Notes: generated by a model not told the origin, from the letters alone. 22,993 bases of DNA from a virus (IMGVR_UViG_3300021963_000685:1-22993), one strand, 5' to 3'. Positions 14,122 to 21,482 are shown, counted from the stretch's first letter. Numbers and translations: made by a program.

Positions 14122-15903
14122 TCAACCTTCACATGCTAAACAAGTTTCACCTTCTGCTACCTGCTTCAAATCAATATCGTCTTCAATCTTCTGACGCTTG
14201 ATCTGAGCACCCACCTTATCTGCCTTACGCACCTTCTCTGAACGAAGATAGTATAAGCTTTTCAGTCCACTCTTCCAAGCAAGGAAGTGGATGGCATGTA
14301 GATATTTAATGGATACATTGGCATGGAAGAACAAGTTAATGCTCTGGCCTTGGTCAATGTATTTCTGTCTGTCTGCTGCAAGCTCAACCAACCAACGCTG
14401 ATCAATCTCCATAGCAGTCTTAAACACTTCCTTCAAGTTGTCAGGAATGTCTAGGTGCTGTACAGATCCTTCGTTGCTGATGATGGATGCCCATGTGTCA
14501 TCATCGTCCATACCCAGTGCAGCAAGTTGTGCCTTCAAGAACCTATTCTTGTATACGAATGCTCCGCTGAGTGTGTCCTGCCTAAATACATTTGCTCTGT
14601 AAGGCTCGACCGAAGGGCTAGTATTCCCCATGATAAGGCTGCTACTAGCGTTAGGGGCAATAGCAGTATGATGACTAAACCTTCTACTAATATTGCCGTG
14701 ACCAGCATCGACACAACTACCACGCTGCTGCTCCAAGACAGAGTCAGCAAGTAGACACGAAGAATGAATGTGCTTAAAGATTTCATTGTTATAACTCTTA
14801 GCCATCACTCCATCGATGGCTACACCTTTCTTTTGTAATAGGGCATGGAAGCCTAGAGTACCAACACCAATGCTACGCTCCATCATTGCACTGTACTTAG
14901 CTCTTGCAATTGTTGATGGTGCTTTGTCGATGAAGTATTGCAAGACATTGTCTAGCATTTCCATAACATCCAAAATGAACTGCTTGTCATTCTTCCAGTC
15001 ATCATAGTATTCTAGGTTGAGTGAAGATAAGCAACACACTGCTGTTCGTTTATTGTTAGTTGGTAGAAATATTTCTGTACACAGATTGCTACCATTAATC
15101 TTCAAGCCTTTGTCACTCAACCACTTAGGCATAGCCTTGTTAGCTGTGTCAATGAACACCAAGTATGGCTCACCTGTCTGCATGCGAAGGTCTAGGATTT
15201 TCTGCCATAAATATTTAGCAGACACTGTCTCCACCACTTCACCATTAGCAGGGTTCTTAAGTTGAAAGCTGTCATCAAAGTCAGGATCTTTCATGGCCTT
15301 CTCAATGATGGTCATAAATTCATCAGTGATGTTGATGCCATGATGCAGGTTTAGTGTGCGTACATTCTGATCACCAGTGGGCTTACGCATCTCTAAGAAC
15401 TGGATGATGTCAGGGTGGTGAATGTCTAGGTAGGCAGCATAGCTACCTCGTCTTGTACGGCCTTGACGATAGGCCAAGGAACTGGCATCGTAGATTTTGA
15501 GGTGGGGCATAACACCAGTAGACTTATCGTCACCATTGCGGATACCAACATGAACCCCAACACCACCACCATACATGGATAGCCAGTTAGTTTCTGATAG
15601 GTTATCGACCAAGCCTTCTGCACTATCATCCATGTAATTAAGGAAACAGCTAATAGGGAGGCCACGCTTAGAGCGACCAAAAGATAGGATAGGCGTAGAA
15701 TAGCTAAGCCAGTGCTTACTACTGTAGTCATACAGTCGCTGAGCATGTTCCTGATTTGAAGCAAACGATTCCGAAACATAAGCAAATCTTTCTTGAGGAC
15801 TAACTTCTTCATCCTTCATATAACTTTCTCTCAATCTCTGGATGCCTAGTTCATCGAACAAACTATCCCGAGACAGGTCAATACTGACCTTAAACTTTGC
15901 CAT
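14122..15903 (-). CDS. nrdA: Ribonucleotide reductase class I large subunit (593 aa)
   Basis: The catalytic alpha subunit supplies dNTPs for phage replication. Active-site Cys86 lies in GLPISCFL, the NLCTE motif at 273-277 carries Asn273, thiyl Cys275 and Glu277, and Cys290 in AVCCLSSLNL is the partner of Cys86. Tyr551-Tyr552 (LYYLRS) are the radical-relay pair. The C-terminal CLAC (Cys588, Cys591) is the shuttle that accepts electrons from thioredoxin or glutaredoxin. It is shorter than E. coli NrdA (about 760 aa), and no N-terminal ATP-cone is seen, so overall dATP inhibition is probably absent; that is typical of phage enzymes. A strong AGGAG precedes the ATG by 7 nt. An intrinsic terminator separates it from thyX upstream. 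Confidence 0.97.
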   Translation of the reverse strand: MAKFKVSIDLSRDSLFDELGIQRLRESYMKDEEVSPQERFAYVSESFASNQEHAQRLYDYSSKHWLSYSTPILSFGRSKRGLPISCFLNYMDDSAEGLVDNLSETNWLSMYGGGVGVHVGIRNGDDKSTGVMPHLKIYDASSLAYRQGRTRRGSYAAYLDIHHPDIIQFLEMRKPTGDQNVRTLNLHHGINITDEFMTIIEKAMKDPDFDDSFQLKNPANGEVVETVSAKYLWQKILDLRMQTGEPYLVFIDTANKAMPKWLSDKGLKINGSNLCTEIFLPTNNKRTAVCCLSSLNLEYYDDWKNDKQFILDVMEMLDNVLQYFIDKAPSTIARAKYSAMMERSIGVGTLGFHALLQKKGVAIDGVMAKSYNNEIFKHIHSSCLLADSVLEQQRGSCVDAGHGNISRRFSHHTAIAPNASSSLIMGNTSPSVEPYRANVFRQDTLSGAFVYKNRFLKAQLAALGMDDDDTWASIISNEGSVQHLDIPDNLKEVFKTAMEIDQRWLVELAADRQKYIDQGQSINLFFHANVSIKYLHAIHFLAWKSGLKSLYYLRSEKVRKADKVGAQIKRQKIEDDIDLKQVAEGETCLACEG

Positions 15904-15924
15904 AAAAATACTCCTGCTGTGGTG

Positions 15925-15948
15925 GAAAAAATGGGAGCCGAAGCTCCC
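15925..15948 (-). terminator. Rho-independent terminator between thyX and nrdA
   Basis: On the minus strand a perfect 6-bp GC-rich stem GGGAGC/GCTCCC closes a TTCG tetraloop (15933-15948) and is followed by A and six T (15926-15931). The UUCG loop and U-tract are hallmarks of an intrinsic terminator, and the orientation matches the leftward genes. It lies in the 77-bp gap between thyX and nrdA. Confidence 0.85.
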
Positions 15949-15961
15949 GAAAGGAAAGGTA

Positions 15962-15991
15962 GTTATACCTCAGTTGACTTCTACTTGCCAG
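15962..15991 (-). promoter_or_regulatory. Weak promoter candidate upstream of the nrdA terminator
   Basis: On the minus strand TATAAC (15962-15967, 5 of 6 to the -10) lies 18 nt after CTGGCA (15986-15991, 4 of 6 to the -35), at the end of thyX. A transcript from here would meet the terminator almost at once, which would make the terminator an attenuator-like control of nrdAB. This is a speculative match. Confidence 0.2.
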
Positions 15992-16604
15992 TTACAAATA
16001 GAGATGGAAATAAGTTTGTTAGCACTACCTTACATTGGTCTGCTACATCACGATGTTCTTTCTGTGTTGCTTTGTCGCAACGAATATCAACGTAGTGCAT
16101 CCAGCTTCTCAGTGTACCATTCATGTACATTCTACTGGTGGTTAGTCCTTCGGGCAACACCTTTCGTGCTACCTCCTTGGCTATGCCCATGCCCAATGCA
16201 GCCTCATAGGACCGCTTTGCAGCCACTAAAACATCTGTCTGTAGCTCATCCCATACCGCCATCAATTCTCGGTCCTGAACGGCTATAGAGTTCTGTCTGT
16301 TCTTGTTATCCTGTAGCCTCACCTCACTGGTTTCATAGCGTGAGGAAATGGCATAGCGTTGTGAGAATTCTTGGAAGCTAAAGCTACGATGTCGCAATAT
16401 CTGTCGTGCAATGTCACGGGTTGTCGTAATTTCCATACAGACATTCACCATTTCAAATGGACTCCAGTGTTTGTTGTCCATCAAATACTTCAACAGCTTA
16501 GGTGCTGTGTCAGGGTTGTCCTGATTCTCTGGGTTGCTCACCCTCGCCATGTACGCTATCAGGTGTTCCGCATTTGGTGTAGCCCAGATCAGTGTTACCG
16601 ACAT
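15981..16604 (-). CDS. thyX: Flavin-dependent thymidylate synthase (207 aa)
   Basis: ThyX methylates dUMP to dTMP using FAD, NADPH and methylenetetrahydrofolate, regenerating tetrahydrofolate directly. The signature RHRSFSFQEFS (71-81) fits the family motif RHRx7S exactly. KHWSPFEMVNVCMEI (45-59) is the upstream conserved helix, and the N-terminus (VTLIWATPNAEHLIAYMARV) is the standard family start. LPEGLTTSRMYMNGTLRSWMHY is the conserved C-terminal half. The length is normal. The start lies 95 nt inside the preceding small gene, in a different frame, and has a GGAAG-type Shine-Dalgarno. With NrdAB it supplies dTTP. The terminator downstream ends this transcription unit. Confidence 0.96.
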   Translation of the reverse strand: MSVTLIWATPNAEHLIAYMARVSNPENQDNPDTAPKLLKYLMDNKHWSPFEMVNVCMEITTTRDIARQILRHRSFSFQEFSQRYAISSRYETSEVRLQDNKNRQNSIAVQDRELMAVWDELQTDVLVAAKRSYEAALGMGIAKEVARKVLPEGLTTSRMYMNGTLRSWMHYVDIRCDKATQKEHRDVADQCKVVLTNLFPSLFVTGK

Positions 16605-16743
16605 ATTTCTTTCCTTCTTGAATGCCGTTCTTAATGGCTGTCATTATACCTAAGCTCAGTAGGATGTCACGCTCTTCCATTGTTAAATCAAATGTATAGG
16701 TGGCACTACCATCTTCATGTTCTTCTAGTAATATTACATTCAT
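16510..16743 (-). CDS. Small acidic hypothetical protein (77 aa)
   Basis: The first 45 residues are a well-formed domain (VILLEEHEDGSATYTFDLTM, then EERDILLSLGIMTAIKNGI): two strands and two helices, a pattern I recall as common in phage replication operons. Residues 47-77 lie over the thyX start in another frame and are Gly/Glu/Pro-rich and disordered, which suggests the tail is a by-product of the overlap. The ATG overlaps the HNH stop (ATGA). The function is unknown. Confidence 0.75.
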   Translation of the reverse strand: MNVILLEEHEDGSATYTFDLTMEERDILLSLGIMTAIKNGIQEGKKYVGNTDLGYTKCGTPDSVHGEGEQPRESGQP

Positions 16744-17123
16744 TTCTTTTTCCTTTCTGCTTTCTCTTCTTCTGTCTTCACCTTATGACAAGGCTTACAC
16801 ATCACTTGTAGGTTTTCTATCTCACAGAAGATGCGGTTAATAAAATCATCCCAACTAACAAACCCTGTCTTAGGATCTACCACTGGCAGCTTATGATCTA
16901 CTTGAACATCTGCTGCAACAAAGTGTTTCTTACACTTGGCACATTTGTAATGCATCGCAAGCTTACCAGTCTTCTTATTTTCTTTCCTACCTACAAAAGC
17001 TTCTTTGAGTGCTTTATATTTAGGAGGCCAACGCCTAGATGCAGCTCTCAATGCAGAGGTGACGAAGCTTCTGAACCTAGCGTCAGTCCATTCACCACCA
17101 TTCCTTTTTTTATTATCTACCAA
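16740..17123 (-). CDS. HNH endonuclease (127 aa)
   Basis: A zinc-stabilised HNH nuclease. CxxC pairs at Cys61/Cys64 and Cys109/Cys112 hold the zinc, and the HNH residues are His77 (VDHKLP), Asn104 (ENLQVMC) and His113 (CKPCHKVKT). The N-terminus (WTDARFRSFVTSALRAASRR) and the GFVSWDDF segment match a group I recall as a standing member of podovirus replication modules, so this is more likely a replication or recombination nuclease than a homing enzyme. The only start that gives the full protein is TTG at 17123, overlapping the end of the preceding gene; no in-frame ATG exists before residue 57. A run of seven A follows the start closely. The stop overlaps the next ATG. Confidence 0.88.
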   Translation of the reverse strand: MVDNKKRNGGEWTDARFRSFVTSALRAASRRWPPKYKALKEAFVGRKENKKTGKLAMHYKCAKCKKHFVAADVQVDHKLPVVDPKTGFVSWDDFINRIFCEIENLQVMCKPCHKVKTEEEKAERKKK

Positions 17124-17313
17124 TTGGTGTATCTACTAGATGCGACATGTCAGCAGCATCGTAATGCACAAATAGATCTCTGGCTATTGCCAGTGCTTCG
17201 TCAATATCTAGAGCAACAAACTCAGAAAGATACTTATCGTATTCTCCCTCAGCTACATGCTCAACAACAAAGCCATTACTGGCTTCTCTAATGGTTACTG
17301 AATTAACTTTCAT
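17113..17313 (-). CDS. Small acidic hypothetical protein (66 aa)
   Basis: The ATG overlaps the stop of the 58 aa gene (ATGA) and AAGGA lies 5 nt upstream. The product is acidic, with two or three strands (VNSVTIREASNGFVVEHVA) and a helix (FVALDIDEALAIARDLFVHY), a compact alpha/beta pattern without catalytic motifs. It overlaps the TTG start of the HNH gene by 11 nt. The function is unknown. Its coupling with DNA-metabolism genes suggests an early accessory protein. Confidence 0.7.
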   Translation of the reverse strand: MKVNSVTIREASNGFVVEHVAEGEYDKYLSEFVALDIDEALAIARDLFVHYDAADMSHLVDTPIGR

Positions 17314-17486
17314 TCTAGTCCTTCGATATCAACGAAACTAAAGATGACATCCTGTGCATCCATTCGTTCCAACGAAGCAGTTAAGTTTTCAGTGATGGCT
17401 TCACTCAGCACTTCCTCATTCAAGTAAACATTGGGTAGGTCTTGTGGTTTAAATAATACCTTCAGATGGATGTCAACAGATATCAT
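17310..17486 (-). CDS. Small hypothetical protein (58 aa), below usual ORF cutoffs
   Basis: An ATG at 17486 overlapping the upstream stop (ATGA) opens 58 codons to a TGA that overlaps the next ATG. It exactly fills the gap between two genes. The product begins MISVDIHLKVLFKPQDLPNV, then has an acidic helix (EEVLSEAITENLTASLERM) and a C-terminal strand (DVIFSFVDIEGLE). This beta-alpha-beta layout looks like a folded small protein. The perfect fit at both ends is the strongest evidence that it is real. Function unknown. Confidence 0.75.
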   Translation of the reverse strand: MISVDIHLKVLFKPQDLPNVYLNEEVLSEAITENLTASLERMDAQDVIFSFVDIEGLE

Positions 17487-17746
17487 AATCGTTCCAGTCT
17501 TTCTTCTACCAACCTAGCATAACCAATGATGTCATGCCATGAGTCATGATACCAAGGATCACCATTAACAATGCGAGAGATTTTGTTACAGATGAGGTCA
17601 AGGCTTTCCTTCATATCATCATCCATCTCTTTCCACTCAGCACCAGATCTAACAACTTCTTTTAAGGCTTGTGAAACCCTAGAGACATCTTCTTTGTAGT
17701 TGCCATACCTAACACCACGTTGTATCAATGTGTCATCTACATTCAT
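17483..17746 (-). CDS. DUF6378-like protein (87 aa)
   Basis: The pattern TLIQRGVRYGNYKEDVSRVSQ, then ESLDLICNKISRIVNGDP and DSWHDIIGYARLVEERL, matches what I know of the DUF6378 family of phage proteins: R-G-x-x-YG, K-x-x-RI-x-x-GD, D-x-W-x-DI-x-GYA. All-helical layout with conserved Glu/Asp/Lys is reminiscent of MazG-type NTP pyrophosphohydrolases, but that relation is only suggested. A full GGAGG Shine-Dalgarno lies 6 nt before the ATG, inside the end of the upstream gene. Presence next to nucleotide and replication genes is consistent with a role in nucleotide-pool control. Confidence 0.8.
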   Translation of the reverse strand: MNVDDTLIQRGVRYGNYKEDVSRVSQALKEVVRSGAEWKEMDDDMKESLDLICNKISRIVNGDPWYHDSWHDIIGYARLVEERLERL

Positions 17747-18081
17747 TGGATGCCTCCAACTGTCTTAGTGTCAATGGTGAAGTTGCCATCACCAAAGCTG
17801 TCATGGTCTGCGTTGTAAAAGAAGTCACCAACATCACCAAACATCTTACCGCAATATTCAACAAGCTTGTTAGCAAGCTGCTCATCTTCTTCCATATACT
17901 GTACAGTTGCTGCCAATATAGTAGCCATACCAATTAAATTATTTATATCATCTTCACTGATAGTGAGTGGTCCAAAGCCACTGACTAACACCTGAAAGTG
18001 TTTTTGATATACACCATCTACGATAGTAGGACGAAGTATTAGTGCAATGTCATTAGGCTTTAAGCTTGTGGAGGAGTCCAT
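17743..18081 (-). CDS. Conserved hypothetical protein of the replication arm (112 aa)
   Basis: AAGGA lies 5 nt before the ATG, within the exonuclease 3' end (22-nt overlap). The N-terminal half is beta-rich (KPNDIALILRPTIVDGVYQK...FQVLVSGFGPLTIS), the middle is a helix (DDINNLIGMATILAATVQYM) and the C-terminus is acidic and aromatic (FGDVGDFFYNADHDSFGDG). It has no TM prediction that would hold, no Cys pair and no catalytic signature. The stop overlaps the next ATG. I do not recognise a named family. Confidence 0.75.
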   Translation of the reverse strand: MDSSTSLKPNDIALILRPTIVDGVYQKHFQVLVSGFGPLTISEDDINNLIGMATILAATVQYMEEDEQLANKLVEYCGKMFGDVGDFFYNADHDSFGDGNFTIDTKTVGGIQ

Positions 18082-18761
18082 ATTTGTCCTTCGTATCTGC
18101 GTAGAAAAAGAAGCTGAGCATTCTCTAACACACGCTCAGCATTACCCTCGTAAGCTTCCAACACTTTGTTGTACAGCTCAAGTTCATTTGTTGTGTCCCC
18201 AATTATCTTGGCTGCTTTCACTGGACCAACACGGAACAATCCTTTGATGTTATCAGCAGCATCACCAGTAATCATCTGCGTATACAGCTTGACCAGAGCT
18301 TCCTCTGGTTTGATGTAGTAGCCTAGATGTTTAACGAAGTTGTAATGCCATCCAACAATCTGATCTAAGTCTTTGTCTAAAGACACAATGACACAATTGT
18401 CACCAAGCTTTGTAGCTTCAATGGCAATGGTGTCATCAGCTTCTTCACCTTCAGATATAGAAGCACCCCATTCCTTTACTAGATAGTCTCTAAGGAAAGC
18501 TAGATGCTTTGGCTTAGGCTTGTCCACTCTGTTCCCTTTGTAAGGTACAGTGGTGGCTATCTGATATCGGAAGTTGTTCTTACCTGTTAGGTGCATGCTC
18601 CAACTATCCACGAAGCAATCAGGATAGATGTTATCAACACCGCACATAAGGACATCAACAATTAAACGATCCAGTGTTCGCTGTGCCGTTGCTTCGTCTT
18701 CGTCCTCACATGCGGATGCTGCCCGATAAGCGAATATATCGCTATCGAATAGTGCTTTCAT
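18060..18761 (-). CDS. 5'-3' exonuclease, FEN-like (233 aa)
   Basis: Structure-specific 5' nuclease of the FEN/T7 gp6 group, expected to remove RNA primers and degrade DNA during replication. The metal-binding acids are in order: Asp6/Asp8 (LFDSDIFAYRAA), Glu107, Asp109 and Asp110 (EGEEADD), Asp129 and Asp131 (SLDKDLDQI), and Asp167/Asp170 (MITGDAADNIKG). The last group is followed by the helix-three-turn-helix GLFRVGPVKAAKII. The length is usual for the phage enzyme. The start overlaps the previous stop (TAATG). It sits two genes after SSB and three after the polymerase, as in T7-like replication modules. Confidence 0.93.
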   Translation of the reverse strand: MKALFDSDIFAYRAASACEDEDEATAQRTLDRLIVDVLMCGVDNIYPDCFVDSWSMHLTGKNNFRYQIATTVPYKGNRVDKPKPKHLAFLRDYLVKEWGASISEGEEADDTIAIEATKLGDNCVIVSLDKDLDQIVGWHYNFVKHLGYYIKPEEALVKLYTQMITGDAADNIKGLFRVGPVKAAKIIGDTTNELELYNKVLEAYEGNAERVLENAQLLFLRRYEGQIWTPPQA

Positions 18762-18934
18762 TACTGCACTACTTGTTCTTCAGCAGCTTTACCTGCCTCG
18801 AAAGCTTTCAACTGCTCTGTCCCTTGCTCTTTAATAACAGCAATGGTATCTGTAACAGCCTCAAAGGGAAGCTTAGATAGCGCAGCCAATACCAAATTCA
18901 ATTGGTCAAGGGTTAATGTAATATTGAAGTTCAT
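18761..18934 (-). CDS. Small conserved protein between SSB and exonuclease (57 aa)
   Basis: The ATG at 18934 overlaps the SSB stop (ATGA) with GAGG upstream, and the TAA overlaps the exonuclease ATG, so it fits the gap exactly. The product begins with a strand-helix unit (MNFNITLTLDQLNLVLAALS), then KLPFEAVTDTIAVIKEQGTE and an Ala/Glu/Gln tail. I recall very similar short proteins (a NFxxTLTxxxxNxxLxALxxLPF pattern) in many phages, always unnamed. A binding partner of SSB or exonuclease is a guess from position only. Confidence 0.8.
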   Translation of the reverse strand: MNFNITLTLDQLNLVLAALSKLPFEAVTDTIAVIKEQGTEQLKAFEAGKAAEEQVVQ

Positions 18935-19350
18935 AATACATCCTCATCATCTGCGCTAATGCCACTGGCTGCAGCATACTCAACCAAGTCAGTGACAACC
19001 AGCTTCTTCAACGAAGGGCTAACACCTTTCTTGTTCTTGTATGTCCAAGAGTAGGAAGACACAAGAGCCTTACCCTTGCTACCATTACCGATAGCCTCAG
19101 TAATCTCATCATTGTCCGTATCAAAGACACGGATAGGCTTCTCTGATTTGCAAGTGATGTACCTGCCCATGTCAGCCTTCTTATCTTCACCAGTTTGAAC
19201 ACTGATACCCATATCTTCCAGTGCTGCAACAGCAGCATCAGACAGGTTGCATAAGTTCAACTGGAACTTACCAGACATGTCATTCACTTTGTTGTGCTGA
19301 CACCAGAACAAATCAGCCTTAAGCTTAATTGCTTTCTTTTCTTCACTCAT
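18931..19350 (-). CDS. ssDNA-binding protein, gp2.5-like (139 aa)
   Basis: Putative single-stranded DNA-binding protein of the replisome. It is beta-rich, with conserved-looking segments KPIRVFDTDNDEITEAIGNG, SYSWTYKNKKGVSPSLKK and VVTDLVEY. The acidic tail ADDEDVL is like the acidic C-terminal tails by which phage SSBs contact the polymerase and helicase, although T7 gp2.5 ends in Phe. The start chosen is ATG at 19350 with GGAG 6 nt upstream; a TTG at 19362 would remove that spacing. It is placed directly after the polymerase gene. The family call rests on pattern and context. A recombination or nucleoid-type DNA-binding protein is the alternative. Confidence 0.8.
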   Translation of the reverse strand: MSEEKKAIKLKADLFWCQHNKVNDMSGKFQLNLCNLSDAAVAALEDMGISVQTGEDKKADMGRYITCKSEKPIRVFDTDNDEITEAIGNGSKGKALVSSYSWTYKNKKGVSPSLKKLVVTDLVEYAAASGISADDEDVL

Positions 19351-19383
19351 AATATTCTCCAATATAAAAACCCACCTCTATCG

Positions 19384-21099
19384 TTAGTGGCACTCACGCC
19401 AGTTGTTACCAACCTTACCTTCGGCATCAACTGGACACCGGAAACTAAGAGCCTCACCTGCCTTGGTTGCTGCTTGCTCTATGAGCCTAGCTGCTTCCTC
19501 TGCCTGATCTTCTCTCACTTCCCACTGTGTTTCGTCATGAACAAACGCTAACAGTTTAGCATTTATTCCCTTCTCTTGCAACAGCTTTGTTGATTCAACA
19601 AGCCATTGTTTAGCAATGATAGCACCTGCACTTTGCAGCAATGTGTTTAATGCTGCATGTTCTGATCTAACCCACACTCTCCTACCATCTAAGGCAGGTA
19701 AGTGACCCTTAGCCATCAGCCTAGATATCTTCTTCTTCAGAGCAGAAAGGCCGGGTGTGTTATTGATAAAACTATCAATAAGTTTCTTGCCTTTACTACT
19801 GTTACCACCCACAATCGAACCCGCCTTGGCTGCACCTGCACCATACAACACACCATAGGTGAGTGTCTTTGTAACATTCCTAGCCTTCTTATGCTCAGGA
19901 TTGTTATCGTCCTTGACAGTGCCTCGTTCCACCAAGCCAAAGCTCTGTGCATTGAACCAGTGGATGTCACCCTTAAGCAACTCAGTGATCCACTCTTGGT
20001 CATTGAGGTAGTGACCTAAGCAGCGTAGCTCAATGCCTGACAGGTCAACACCCACCTGCTTATATCCCTTAGGCACTGTCCATACTTCTCTGCACTCAGC
20101 CCCATATGGACCACCCACGGCAGGGATCTGCGCCATGTTAGGACTACTGTGTGTCGCCCTTCCTGTAACTGCGCCATTGGTTGTCACTCTACCATGCACC
20201 CTACCATCATCAGCTACCAGCTCAAGCCAACTACTTATCTGAGATACACGCTTTTGAATCATTAAGTATTCAGCTACAAGCTTAGCTTCAGGTAGGTCAA
20301 TGGTTTCTAGGACAGCTTCGTCAACAATGACATTGCCTTTGTCTGTGTGTTTCTTAAATACAACACCAAGCCCTGCCAATCGCTCAGCAATCTGCTGCCT
20401 ACTTCCGGGATTGAAGATGATTACTTTGTCCTTAAGTTGTTTGCCTGTCTTCTCAGAGACACGCTGCTCAACGATAGGGAGAAACACCTTCTGCATCTCC
20501 TCTTCAATGTCAGACATGCGTCCACTAAGTATGGCATGCAACGCCATAGCCTTAGGCATATCAAGCATGAAGCCATTGTCTTCCATGCCACGGCAGATGA
20601 TGGCAACCTCATGCTCAAGCTGAATGCTTTGTTGGGAAAACCCTTCCTTCGTCATGGTTACTGTCAGAAAGTTGTACAGTTTTTCTAAAAGTTGAACATC
20701 TTGTTCACAATAGGTAGCCATCTCTTGTGTCCATCCACTGTCGAAGTCAGTGAAACCAATCTTGTGACTACCTAAGCGGTAGCCCCATGCCTCTAGGCTA
20801 TGTGGTGTAGGAGCCTTTCCTTCCTTAGGAAGCACCACCTCAATGTCAGGTTTGTACAGCCGTGACATTACTAGGGTATCCACTAGGCTGTTGTCAGAAA
20901 TGCCAACACCCCATACCTTCTTCAGGATGGGAGCATCAAAGCCAATGATGTTGTGGCCCACCACTTGCTCACCCTCTAAGTATTGCTGCAAGCTGTCGGC
21001 TTCCCGCCAGTGCCTCACCTCACCAGTGGTGTTGTGCTTGGTTACACACAACCATATGGTGTCATGTTTCAGGTTTGTCTCTATGTCTAAGAAGATCAT
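19384..21099 (-). CDS. polA: Family A DNA polymerase, T7-type with 3'-5' exonuclease (571 aa)
   Basis: Replicative polymerase with proofreading. Start chosen at ATG 21099, giving MIFLDIETN with AAGGA just upstream; in-frame ATGs at 21117 and 21138 are alternatives. Exonuclease motifs: Asp5/Glu7 (Exo I), GHNIIGFDAP with Asp55 (Exo II), and YCEQD with Asp134 (Exo III). Polymerase motifs: motif A VGVDLSGIELR (Asp352), motif B RNVTKTLTYGVLYGAG with Lys411 and Tyr415, and motif C FVHDETQWEV (His521-Asp522-Glu523). Tyr415 is at the site of E. coli Phe762 and T7 Tyr526. The protein is about 130 aa shorter than T7 gp5 (704 aa), and no thioredoxin-binding loop is obvious. It overlaps the preceding 66 aa gene by 38 nt. 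Confidence 0.96.
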   Translation of the reverse strand: MIFLDIETNLKHDTIWLCVTKHNTTGEVRHWREADSLQQYLEGEQVVGHNIIGFDAPILKKVWGVGISDNSLVDTLVMSRLYKPDIEVVLPKEGKAPTPHSLEAWGYRLGSHKIGFTDFDSGWTQEMATYCEQDVQLLEKLYNFLTVTMTKEGFSQQSIQLEHEVAIICRGMEDNGFMLDMPKAMALHAILSGRMSDIEEEMQKVFLPIVEQRVSEKTGKQLKDKVIIFNPGSRQQIAERLAGLGVVFKKHTDKGNVIVDEAVLETIDLPEAKLVAEYLMIQKRVSQISSWLELVADDGRVHGRVTTNGAVTGRATHSSPNMAQIPAVGGPYGAECREVWTVPKGYKQVGVDLSGIELRCLGHYLNDQEWITELLKGDIHWFNAQSFGLVERGTVKDDNNPEHKKARNVTKTLTYGVLYGAGAAKAGSIVGGNSSKGKKLIDSFINNTPGLSALKKKISRLMAKGHLPALDGRRVWVRSEHAALNTLLQSAGAIIAKQWLVESTKLLQEKGINAKLLAFVHDETQWEVREDQAEEAARLIEQAATKAGEALSFRCPVDAEGKVGNNWRECH

Positions 21100-21262
21100 T
21101 GTCCTTGTCCTTATCATTTTGTCGGAGATTGTTAACATCTACCGACTGTTTGTAATCTTCTAATGAATCTTTACCAAAGATGGCATTCCATCTTGATGCC
21201 CATTCCTCATCAGCTATTGACTTGGGACGCTGAGTGTGTCCCTTTCCACCATCACTCGTCAT
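21062..21262 (-). CDS. Small hypothetical protein upstream of polymerase (66 aa)
   Basis: A basic, Gly-containing N-terminus (MTSDGGKGHTQRPKSIADEE) leads to WASRWNAIFGKD, a segment I recall in short phage proteins located just upstream of the DNA polymerase. The last third (NDKDKDNDLLRHRDKPE) lies over the polymerase start and is charged and low-complexity. It overlaps the 76 aa gene by 11 nt. The function is unknown. Its position suggests a replication accessory protein. Confidence 0.75.
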   Translation of the reverse strand: MTSDGGKGHTQRPKSIADEEWASRWNAIFGKDSLEDYKQSVDVNNLRQNDKDKDNDLLRHRDKPET

Positions 21263-21482
21263 GATATTGCCACACCACTACAGGTGTGTCCTTTCCTATG
21301 TAAGCACCTTCAATATTAAAGTTGATGTAGTCGATAGCTTCTTCAGAATCCATACCATCTCTGATCATTAGCTGCTCAACCATCTTCTCACAATCGTAGA
21401 CCAATACATCAACACGCTCTTTACCAATCCAAAGATTGGATGTTCCTATAATGGCACTGTCAAACCCATCCCACTTCTTCAT
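21252..21482 (-). CDS. Conserved small phage protein (76 aa)
   Basis: The sequence WDGFDSAIIGTSN, then VDVLVYDCEKMVEQLMIRDGM, SEEAIDYINFNIEGAYIG and KDTPVVVW is a pattern I recall in many phage genomes as an unnamed protein of the replication module. It has an alpha/beta layout with no catalytic motif I can name. The ATG overlaps the helicase stop (ATGA) with GGAAGGA upstream, so expression is coupled to the primase/helicase. Confidence 0.8.
   Translation of the reverse strand: MKKWDGFDSAIIGTSNLWIGKERVDVLVYDCEKMVEQLMIRDGMDSEEAIDYINFNIEGAYIGKDTPVVVWQYHDE

Noticed and set aside
14535-14786. Same-strand alternative-frame ORF inside nrdA as a nested gene like Rz1
   Set aside because: Apart from hydrophobic Leu/Val runs it has no lipobox, no Shine-Dalgarno and no context for a membrane protein.
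19384-21099. A DnaJ-type insertion in the polymerase, as known from HMO-2011-type phages
   Set aside because: The sequence runs from exonuclease to polymerase motifs without the CxxCxGxG zinc motif.
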